Source: Nitrospina sp. (lineage in GTDB: Bacteria; Nitrospinota; Nitrospinia; Nitrospinales; Nitrospinaceae). Taken from it: a stretch of 6,017 nt of DNA. The notes beneath the pieces were generated by a model that had not been told where the DNA came from, did no database searches, and saw only the letters and a list, made by a program, of their open reading frames with translations. Every line of letters starts with the position of its first letter. Positions within the stretch are counted from its first letter, which is position 1. Made by a program: the position numbers and the translations under genes. The stretch is from positions 1 through 6,017 of the forward strand of contig SMVS01000035.1 in the NCBI GenBank assembly GCA_004357435.1, read 5' to 3'. Positions 1-4,960 of this stretch are shown here, in pieces.

Positions 1-129
1 ACCGAACGCCAGTCGTATTCAGGTCAAGAACGCCGCCCGCCTTCCCTACCCCCGTGGTTTCTCAACGAATACATTGCTTTTGCTCGCCTTTTTTCCTCCC
101 GCCTATTTTTGCATTCAATTGGTTTTCCG

Positions 130-159
130 AATATAATCCCAGCGTGGCGCTGGAGTCAA
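130..159 (-). promoter_or_regulatory. Candidate minus-strand promoter with dyad in the spacer
   Basis: Read on the minus strand, a TTGACT -35 box (159-154) and a TATATT -10 box (135-130) are separated by 18 bases. Almost the whole spacer is a perfect 6+3+6 inverted repeat, CCAGCG-TGG-CGCTGG on the plus strand (139-153). A second, smaller inverted repeat, GGAGT-N5-ACTCC (152-166), overlaps the -35 box. MerR/SoxR-family regulators bind a dyad placed exactly between the -35 and -10 of a long-spacer promoter, although their spacers are usually 19-20 bases. Transcription would run leftwards off the window, so the target gene is not visible. The boxes and dyad are seen directly; regulation is inference. 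Confidence 0.4.
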
Positions 160-282
160 ATACTCCCTTTTCTTGAGAGGATTGCGGGGATTTATGTTCC
201 CCTGCGACAAGCTTGGGGTGACATCCACAGGGTGAGGTCCATCGGTGACTTCCAGCAACCGGCTTTAAGAGGATATGAAAAA

Positions 283-485
283 ATGATTTCACGGGTGCAG
301 AGCGGGGCGGTGTTGGGAATCGACGGCTACTCGGTCGAGGTGGAGGCCAACCTGGCCCCCTGCGGGGGAGGCAACAGGCTGATCTTTTATATTGTGGTCC
401 GCAGTTGTTGAACTTAAAGCGGAGATCGACCTATGGCCTCCAAGTGTAACCTGGCATGGGAATTTCCGGCACGTCGGTTGTGGGT
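283..485 (+). pseudogene. comM: Decayed 5' fragment of comM/yifB (Mg-chelatase-family AAA+ protein)
   Basis: From the ATG at 283 the translation begins MISRVQSGAVLGIDGYSVEVE, which is the hallmark N-terminus of the ComM/YifB family. An AAGAGG ribosome-binding site lies just upstream. ComM is a helicase-like ATPase that aids branch migration during natural transformation. Agreement fades after codon 26, where the expected GLPAF.IVGLPD stretch is only partly recognisable (IFYIV). In-frame stops occur at 409-411 and 415-417. Similarity then returns in the same frame: GDRPMAS (about 424-441) matches the family's RDRV.AA, and WEFPARRL (about 457-480) matches its EFP.RR. After that the Walker A and all remaining ~430 codons are absent. 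The upstream frame is open to the left edge, but that extension shows no protein-like features. It is a relic, not a functional gene. Confidence 0.75.
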
Positions 486-665
486 CCTATTTACCCATTC
501 ATGGAAATTACGGCTGATACCCCCTCGACCGGGCCGCTAAAAAATGTGAGCACTCATGAGCCGCATCGCAACGAAGTGTCCGGAGCGGGAGTTCGAGAAG
601 AAAATCTTTACGGGTACTTCAGAAATAAAGGCGTCCCCTAATGAATAAAACCCCGGGATGATTTT
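486..665. other. Non-coding stretch after the comM relic
   Basis: No gene is supported here. Short open frames exist (456-641, and a 30-codon frame from an ATG at 557), but neither has a ribosome-binding site or recognisable protein features. The stretch probably consists of eroded sequence beyond the comM deletion point. Confidence 0.4.
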
Positions 666-694
666 TTGACATAATAGACCTGATAGATTAGTAT
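666..694 (+). promoter_or_regulatory. Sigma70-type promoter for the Cys-repeat secreted protein
   Basis: A consensus TTGACA (666-671) is followed after 17 bases by TAGTAT (689-694), which matches 4 of 6 bases of the -10 consensus. Transcription would start near 701 and leave a leader of about 140 bases before the ATG at 844. It is the only good promoter between the comM relic and that gene. Confidence 0.55.
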
Positions 695-843
695 TTTTTT
701 TCGCTCCGGTCTTATGATACTGTTGGAGTACATGTGCGTTTGATGGAAGGAAGCCGGGGCCGGGCCTCAAACCCTTAATCAAGAATACTCCGTTTCACCT
801 TCAGTTGCGGGATGATGAACCAGGAATTTATCAGGAGTGGATC

Positions 844-1188
844 ATGAATCATTTGAAAGTATTATGTTCCTCAATCGTTTTGGCGGGACTGGTGTTGTGG
901 TTGCCGGATATGGCCCTGGCCGATCCAGCTGAAGAACCCCTCTGCGGTGGCATCGCTGATTTGGACAAGCTGAATTTGTGCCGGGCTTTTGAAATCGACA
1001 AGGCCAAAACAGAAGAGCAAAAAAAGAACCGTTATCGAAACAAGAACCACAGCACTTACTACTGCTCATTAATCAAGAGCCGCGACATACAAACCTATTG
1101 TTTCGCGGTGACCGGTAACAACAAGTCGCAATGCGGATTGATCATCGACGCAAAGATGGAGAAAGATTGTAACGAGAAAGTTAAATAA
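844..1188 (+). CDS. Small secreted protein with three C-x2-I-x8-C units
   Basis: I do not recognise a named family. The start at 844 is chosen because AGGAG (833-837) sits 6 bases upstream and because it opens a classical Sec signal peptide: Lys5, a hydrophobic core (residues 9-20) and an ALA cleavage site after residue 26. The alternative ATG at 805 would bury the signal. The mature part is about 88 residues, charged and rich in Lys, with six cysteines at 34, 46, 74, 86, 97 and 109. They form three pairs, each exactly 12 residues apart, and each first Cys is followed by Ile at +3 (Ile37, Ile77, Ile100). This points to a tandem disulfide-linked or metal-binding helical unit in the periplasm or outside the cell. 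A lysine-rich linker separates units 1 and 2. It appears monocistronic, with its own promoter upstream. Function is unknown. Confidence 0.8.
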   Translation: MNHLKVLCSSIVLAGLVLWLPDMALADPAEEPLCGGIADLDKLNLCRAFEIDKAKTEEQKKNRYRNKNHSTYYCSLIKSRDIQTYCFAVTGNNKSQCGLIIDAKMEKDCNEKVK

Positions 1189-1368
1189 CGTTTTTCATTT
1201 CTCGCGCCAGCCGATTATCCCGCGGCTCTGGGTCTAGATTTACTTTCCAATGATGTCGACTTTTTTGAGCCCGCATTTTTTTTTGGTCTCCCGCGGCCAG
1301 GAAAAACTTTCTTGATCCAAAACCGCTGAAAATCCCACAACTCGATAGGCCCGGCTAACACACTGTGT
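1189..1368. other. Intergenic region without a gene
   Basis: Together with the promoter and leader that follow, this makes a 331-base gap between genes. It contains a weak inverted repeat (AGCCG 1209-1213 with CGGCT 1223-1227) soon after the secreted-protein stop. That repeat is not followed directly by a T-run, so I do not call it a terminator. T-rich tracts occur near 1260-1285. No open frame with protein-like character was seen. Confidence 0.4.
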
Positions 1369-1374
1369 TATAAT
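1356..1374 (+). promoter_or_regulatory. Extended -10 promoter overlapped by a 15-bp palindrome
   Basis: A perfect TATAAT (1369-1374) is preceded by TGT (1366-1368), giving an extended -10 element, TGnTATAAT. The -35 region is poor (TAGGCC at 1346-1351), as is common with extended -10 promoters. A perfect odd palindrome, TAACACA-C-TGTGTTA (1356-1370), covers the spacer and enters the -10, a position typical of a repressor operator. The start site would be near 1381, with a leader of about 140 bases before the ATG at 1520. The sequence elements are seen directly; repression is inferred. Confidence 0.5.
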
Positions 1375-1519
1375 GGTTTAAGATTCAGGGGCATCGCCAA
1401 TCTGTTTTTTGGTTTACATCCTGATCAAATTCAGAATAATGGATGGAGTTTTGCGCCAAGCACTTCAACCAAAAAATGGAAAAACCTGATTTTCATCCCT
1501 TTGGAAGACAGAAATTAAA

Positions 1520-2032
1520 ATGGAATCTTTGGACTACCTTCAGATCCGGGCTTACTGCAAGGAAGCGCAGGAAATTGCCGATGAGTACGGCGTGGAAGAC
1601 GCCTTGTCCTATCTGATCGGAGAAAAGTTCAGTCCGTTGCTTTCTGCCCTAAAAAAAGCAGAGGCCAAGGTGAAGTATCTATACAGTCAGGACGATATCC
1701 ATTGGGATGATAATCCCTTGAATGAAGGCGACGTGGTATTGAGAACTGACTATTCCATGGCCATTGCAGCTCATTACCAAAAATCTCTGGAAACCCTTAA
1801 AGATTTGAAGCATCTGCGGGATGACTTTGTAGGTGAGATGAAGGAAGCTTTTGAGATTTCCGACATCAAGGGCTTTTTGGAATCTTACCCCTCGCTTGGC
1901 CCTCAAACTCCACAGCAGGCGTACCCGGACGACCTCATCGATAGCGCGCCGGGTGAAATGGTGGTGGAGGATATTTTTTCGGAAATCGACGACCTTTTCA
2001 TGGTGGAAGAATTTAAAAAGCTATTTCAATAG
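1520..2032 (+). CDS. Acidic hypothetical protein, 170 residues
   Basis: I do not recognise this protein. It has no signal peptide or membrane segment, so it is probably cytoplasmic. It is strongly acidic and predicted mostly helical, with heptad-like stretches around residues 40-55 and 85-110. A Pro/Gln-containing break (about residues 124-134) separates the body from an acidic tail (about 135-170) ending in FKKLFQ. The start at 1520 has a GGAAG about 12 bases upstream, a little distant but the best available. An extended -10 promoter with a palindrome lies about 150 bases upstream. The only same-strand neighbour is the small membrane protein at 2105, 72 bases downstream, possibly co-transcribed. 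The acidic tail suggests a protein-protein contact, but no function can be assigned. Confidence 0.75.
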   Translation: MESLDYLQIRAYCKEAQEIADEYGVEDALSYLIGEKFSPLLSALKKAEAKVKYLYSQDDIHWDDNPLNEGDVVLRTDYSMAIAAHYQKSLETLKDLKHLRDDFVGEMKEAFEISDIKGFLESYPSLGPQTPQQAYPDDLIDSAPGEMVVEDIFSEIDDLFMVEEFKKLFQ

Positions 2033-2104
2033 CCGGGCCAAAAACCCTGTCCCCGCCTGCTGGCGGCGCATCGACCAACCACAACCCAGCCCAACGAGTT
2101 CCCC

Positions 2105-2266
2105 ATGAAAAAACCCAGCCAACGCACGCGCTTGATTTTGGGATTCCTCATCCTGTGTACCATGACCGTGGGAATTCTGTTCACCGGACCGGAATTCAAT
2201 TTTGCCTTGCAGGTCGTGCTGGCTTCCCTGATGCTGTTCTTTCTATTCTGGCTGATCACCGACTAG
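2105..2266 (+). CDS. Small two-helix membrane protein, 53 residues
   Basis: From the ATG at 2105 to the TAG at 2264-2266 the frame encodes 53 residues. It starts with a basic segment (MKKPSQRTR), followed by a hydrophobic helix (about residues 10-27), a short polar turn containing GPEF (about 28-33), and a second hydrophobic helix (about 34-51) that ends at ITD. The positive-inside rule would place the N-terminus, and with two helices also the C-terminus, in the cytoplasm. The ribosome-binding site is weak. It follows the acidic protein by 72 bases on the same strand. A GC-rich hairpin (CCGCC 2053-2057 with GGCGG 2062-2066) lies between them and has no T-run. It is reported because its basic head and clean double hydrophobic pattern look like a genuine inner-membrane miniprotein. 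Function is unknown. Confidence 0.6.
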   Translation: MKKPSQRTRLILGFLILCTMTVGILFTGPEFNFALQVVLASLMLFFLFWLITD

Positions 2267-2418
2267 CTCCCCCGCGACCGGCACTACCGAAGGAAGATGG
2301 AACTCCGGCAATTCCTAAAAAATCCCACCGATGTTTTTCATGCAAGCCGTAACAACGAACGTGCAAGGCCCGTATCTTCCCTATTTTGAAAAAAGCGCTT
2401 CCCATGACTTTAAGGGTA

Positions 2419-4185
2419 TCAATTCTTCTCCAGGTTTTCACGGATGCTGTTGGCAAGGCGATTGAAGTCCGAGGGATCTTTCGCCTCACTCTCCGCTAGC
2501 CGGTACACGCGCTCAGCCCATGCCTTGTTGCCTAATTCCCGGCATAAACTCTCGGCCAACCAGCGGAAGTCGTAAAAACTTCGCGCCCGGGTTTCCGCTT
2601 CCTGATATAACTTTTTAGCCCACGCCATGTCGCCGGATTTTTCACACAAACTATCGGCCAAATCACGAAACTCAAAACTTTGCTCCGCCTTGCCTTCCCC
2701 ACATTGGTATAACTTCCCGGCCCATTTCTTATCGCCAAAATTTTTACCAATACTATCGGCCAGGGCACAGAAGTCGCCGCTGTCTCGAGCTTTGCTTGCC
2801 GCTTGCCGGTACACGCGCCCGGCCCAGTCCCGGTCACCCAGTTTCAGGCACAGGCTCTCGGCCAGGCTTTGCAGGTCACTGCAATCTTTAGCCTCAGCCT
2901 CCGCTTTCTTATAAACCTTTTCAGCCCAATCTCTGTCACCCAGGTTCCCGCTCAGGTGGTCGGCCAATTCAAAGAAGTCCGAACAATCCTGCGCCGCACT
3001 CTCCGCCTTCCGGTAAATTTCCCTGGCCCATTCCTCATCGTGAAGTTGATCTTGCACACTGTCGGCAAGGTCGCACAATTCACGAATACTGTCCGCCCCG
3101 GCCTCGGCCTGCTGGTATAACTTTTCAGCCCATTCTTTATCCCTCAGATTTTCGCACAGGCTGTACGCCAGCCAATTGAAATCCAGGCTGTCTTCCGTCT
3201 TGGCCTCGGCTTTCTTATAAACTTCCCGGGCCCATTCCCGATCACCCAGGTTTTCGCAAAGGCTACACGCCAGCCAATTAAAATCCAGACAGTCTTCCGC
3301 CCGATCCTCAGCTTTCTGGTACACCTGCCGCGCCCACTCCTTATCTCCCGCGTCCGCCAAATCATCCGCAACCATTTTTAAATCACAGGCGTCCTTCGCT
3401 TTCGCCTCAGCGTTCTTAAATTTTCTAATCAGGATTTCATCATTGCTTTCCGGCCCGCTCTCAGCTTCATTCAGCTCGTTGCCTTCACCCTTCGCCAGGG
3501 TGGTTTTCTTATCCGGCTGGCGCTCATCGTCACCCACGGCCACGCGAAAATATGCCAGATAATGGATTGGATCGCCTGAATAGATAAAACCTTTTTCGTA
3601 TTTTGATTTGGGAAGATCCCCACGGTCTTGCAGAAACCCGGACTCTCGGTCTCTATTTTGCAACAAGGGTTCGGCATTTAAATATTCGAGCATCTCCCCG
3701 GCATAAGGGGCGCTGTCGGTAGCCAAGCTGACGCAACCCGCTGGCACCAGTTTCTGCGCGGCCAACTTTACAAACTCAGGGTTGATCAATCTGCGTTTTT
3801 TATGTCTTTTTTGCGGCCAGGGATCAGGGAAATTTATATAGATCGCGTCCAACCCGGCGTCCTTAAAAAGCAGTGGCATTTTCTTCCTGACATCGCCGTA
3901 CACCACGCGAACATTTTTCAAATTTAGATTCTTAATCCGGTCCAGCAGTTTTTGGATGCCCTTTTGCGGGAAGTAAAAATCCATTCCAATAAAATTGCTT
4001 TCCGGTTGCCTGACCGCCATCTCAATTAAAAACTCTCCCGCGCCAAAACCAATTTCAACCTTGAGGGGATGGTCGTTGCCAAATTCAGCCTGCCAGTCCG
4101 GTCGCTCATCCGTTTCAAGCAAGCAAAATTCTTCCTCCGCTGTTTTGGCGAAAGTCTTCAAGGGTTTGGCAGGCAGTAAGCTCAT
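2419..4185 (-). CDS. trmB: tRNA (guanine-N7-)-methyltransferase TrmB fused to a C-terminal array of 34-residue helical repeats
   Basis: TrmB uses S-adenosylmethionine to methylate N7 of guanine 46 in the variable loop of tRNAs. The N-terminal ~215 residues are a complete enzyme: the SAM motif EIGFGAGEF (44-52), the acidic GMD (67-69), the family signature PDPWPQKRHKKRR (120-132), ATD (155-157) and the C-terminal substrate motif SKYEKGF (194-200). Free-standing TrmB proteins are about 210-240 residues, whereas this one has 588. An acidic, Lys/Glu-rich linker (about 219-247) leads into a degenerate repeat (248-280) and nine exact 34-residue repeats (281-586), with only two residues after them. 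The reading frame is unbroken across the join. The start gives MSLLPAKP and lacks a clear Shine-Dalgarno, but no better start precedes the catalytic domain. Divergent from the FKBP gene. The repeats may recruit a partner or a substrate; that is inference. Confidence 0.93.
   Translation of the reverse strand: MSLLPAKPLKTFAKTAEEEFCLLETDERPDWQAEFGNDHPLKVEIGFGAGEFLIEMAVRQPESNFIGMDFYFPQKGIQKLLDRIKNLNLKNVRVVYGDVRKKMPLLFKDAGLDAIYINFPDPWPQKRHKKRRLINPEFVKLAAQKLVPAGCVSLATDSAPYAGEMLEYLNAEPLLQNRDRESGFLQDRGDLPKSKYEKGFIYSGDPIHYLAYFRVAVGDDERQPDKKTTLAKGEGNELNEAESGPESNDEILIRKFKNAEAKAKDACDLKMVADDLADAGDKEWARQVYQKAEDRAEDCLDFNWLACSLCENLGDREWAREVYKKAEAKTEDSLDFNWLAYSLCENLRDKEWAEKLYQQAEAGADSIRELCDLADSVQDQLHDEEWAREIYRKAESAAQDCSDFFELADHLSGNLGDRDWAEKVYKKAEAEAKDCSDLQSLAESLCLKLGDRDWAGRVYRQAASKARDSGDFCALADSIGKNFGDKKWAGKLYQCGEGKAEQSFEFRDLADSLCEKSGDMAWAKKLYQEAETRARSFYDFRWLAESLCRELGNKAWAERVYRLAESEAKDPSDFNRLANSIRENLEKN
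2428..3444 (-). repeat. Nine 102-bp in-frame tandem repeats plus one degenerate unit inside trmB
   Basis: Nine units of exactly 34 codons occupy 3345-2428 on the minus strand, preceded by a degenerate 33-codon unit (3444-3346). The consensus is roughly D-[KR]-[ED]-W-A-x3-Y-x2-A-E-x2-A-x2-x3-D-F-x2-L-A-x-S-L-x3-L-G. Trp4, Ala5, Tyr9, Leu25 and Ala26 are invariant in all nine units. Length and pattern suggest a TPR-like two-helix solenoid, although Trp, Tyr and Ala are not at the exact canonical TPR positions. The first two full units are the closest pair, with 25 of 34 residues the same and long shared DNA stretches. Confidence 0.9.
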
Positions 4186-4198
4186 TTATTAGTTTCAG
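4163..4198. repeat. Direct repeat copy A: trmB start region
   Basis: These 36 bases cover the first eight trmB codons and 13 bases upstream. They match 4916-4951 in the same orientation at 30 of 36 positions, including the uninterrupted core GGCAGGCAGTAA. The pair flanks the FKBP gene. Confidence 0.7.
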
Positions 4199-4399
4199 CG
4201 AAAATAGATATTCTGCAGAGTGAGATCACATTTTTAAATTTTACTATACATTAAAATATTTAAACCAATGAGTACCTTTACATTTTTAATACTTCATGAA
4301 AATAATTTGACCCTTTCAGTGAAGCCACGCAATAATGAGGCGCCAAGTGAAGCATCTTGACTGCTTCTCAATCAACGAAACGACTCTGGTCTGTCAGCC
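4186..4399. other. AT-rich divergent intergenic region between trmB and the FKBP gene
   Basis: This 214-base segment separates two divergently transcribed genes and is clearly more AT-rich than its surroundings, especially at 4230-4310. The plus-strand promoter is listed separately. On the minus strand towards trmB, TATAGT and TAAAAT resemble -10 boxes around 4240-4250, but no convincing -35 box accompanies them. Confidence 0.5.
4307..4336 (+). promoter_or_regulatory. Sigma70-type promoter for the FKBP gene
   Basis: TTGACC (4307-4312) and AATAAT (4331-4336) each match 5 of 6 consensus bases and are 18 bases apart. Transcription would begin near 4343, giving a leader of about 57-70 bases. Confidence 0.55.
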
Positions 4400-4876
4400 A
4401 TGGGAATAATCATGATTATTGAAAGTGAGTGCGTGGTGGCCTTCAATTTTACCGTGAAGGATGAGGAAGAAAACGTGTTGGAGTCCTCCCCTCCCGGTAA
4501 GCCGCTGGTTTACCTGCAAGGTGCGGGGAACCTTGTGTTGGGGCTGGAGAAAGGACTCAAAGGCATGAAGGTGGGCGATAAGAAAACCATCATCGTGTAC
4601 CCGGAAGAAGGCTATGGCGACGTCGACCCATCATTGAAACTGAAAACCAGCAAGTCGCAGTTTCCGCCGGAAATTAAAATTGAAAAGGACCGGGTATTGG
4701 AGCGCGACGAAAAGGGAGAGAAAAAACGGTTTCGGATCGTCTACGTGGACGGCGACACCGTTTTTATGGATGGCAACCACCCCATGGCCGGCAAAACCCT
4801 GCACTACAACGTGGATATCGTCAGCATCCGCCCCGCCACAGAAGAAGAATTGGAAAAAGGCCAACCCAACCTGTAA
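4400..4876 (+). CDS. SlyD-like FKBP-type peptidyl-prolyl cis-trans isomerase
   Basis: This cytoplasmic folding helper isomerises X-Pro bonds and chaperones unfolded chains. FKBP strands and the active-site region run from about residue 11 to 75: VVAFNFTVKDEEENVLESS, then PLVYLQGAGNLVLGLEKGL, GMKVGDK and PEEGYGD (68-74). The chaperone insert-in-flap spans roughly 78-125. The SlyD signature follows: DGNHPMAGKTLHYNV (124-138), then SIRPATEEEL (142-151). The chain stops at GQPNL, so the His/Cys-rich metal-binding tail of E. coli SlyD is absent, as in many short SlyD homologues. The start is uncertain: ATG 4400 has no Shine-Dalgarno, while the in-frame ATG at 4412 (MIIESE) has a weak GGGAA upstream and fits the family's usual N-terminus. 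No signal peptide is seen. It has its own promoter and is divergent from trmB. Confidence 0.92.
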   Translation: MGIIMIIESECVVAFNFTVKDEEENVLESSPPGKPLVYLQGAGNLVLGLEKGLKGMKVGDKKTIIVYPEEGYGDVDPSLKLKTSKSQFPPEIKIEKDRVLERDEKGEKKRFRIVYVDGDTVFMDGNHPMAGKTLHYNVDIVSIRPATEEELEKGQPNL

Positions 4877-4886
4877 CTCACTTGAT

Positions 4887-4902
4887 TCCTAGAGGATTTT
4901 TT
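4887..4902 (+). terminator. Possible weak terminator after the FKBP gene
   Basis: A short inverted repeat, TCCT-AG-AGGA (4887-4896), is followed directly by six Ts (4897-4902). The stem is very small. A longer-range pairing of CTGTAACT (4871-4878) with AGTTACGG (4910-4917) encloses it. This is weak evidence for termination. Confidence 0.25.
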
Positions 4903-4915
4903 AAAAGACAGTTAC

Positions 4916-4951
4916 GGTTCGGCAGGCAGTAAACTCATGCTTTATTTTCAG
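4916..4951. repeat. Direct repeat copy B: relic of the trmB start region
   Basis: On the minus strand this reads ATGAGTTTACTGCCTGCC, giving M-S-L-L-P-A-E-P and then an immediate stop. It is the same octapeptide start as trmB (MSLLPAKP) apart from one residue. It lies between the FKBP stop and the end of the oxygenase gene and cannot encode anything useful. Thirty of 36 positions agree with 4163-4198. Confidence 0.7.
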
Positions 4952-4960
4952 GAGTGAAGG

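Noticed and set aside
1..282. Long open frame in phase with comM, running in from the left edge
   Set aside because: Other forward frames are also open here, the translation has no protein-like features, and the ComM family starts at the Met at 283, so the extension is chance.
62..292. 76-codon minus-strand open frame
   Set aside because: No ribosome-binding site and a low-complexity translation; it overlaps the comM start and the promoter dyad.
456..641. 61-codon open frame after the comM relic
   Set aside because: It overlaps the relic in another frame, has no ribosome-binding site, and shows no recognisable motif.
557..649. 30-codon open frame starting MSRIATKCPE
   Set aside because: Too short, without start signals, in eroded DNA.
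537..782. 81-codon minus-strand open frame
   Set aside because: It lies opposite the promoter of the secreted protein and has no motifs or start signal.
805..843. Upstream start for the secreted protein
   Set aside because: It would add 13 residues in front of a textbook signal peptide and lacks the AGGAG that serves the ATG at 844.
2051..2068. GC-rich hairpin after the acidic protein as a terminator
   Set aside because: There is no T-run after the stem; it may only slow transcription or shape the mRNA.
2297..2389. 30-codon open frame beginning MELRQFLKNP with AGGAAG directly before the ATG
   Set aside because: The purine stretch touches the ATG, leaving no room for normal ribosome spacing, and the product shows no features; not convincing without conservation.
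2532..3371. Several open frames on both strands within the trmB repeat array
   Set aside because: They arise because the 102-bp repeat keeps alternative frames open; the 588-codon frame explains the region.
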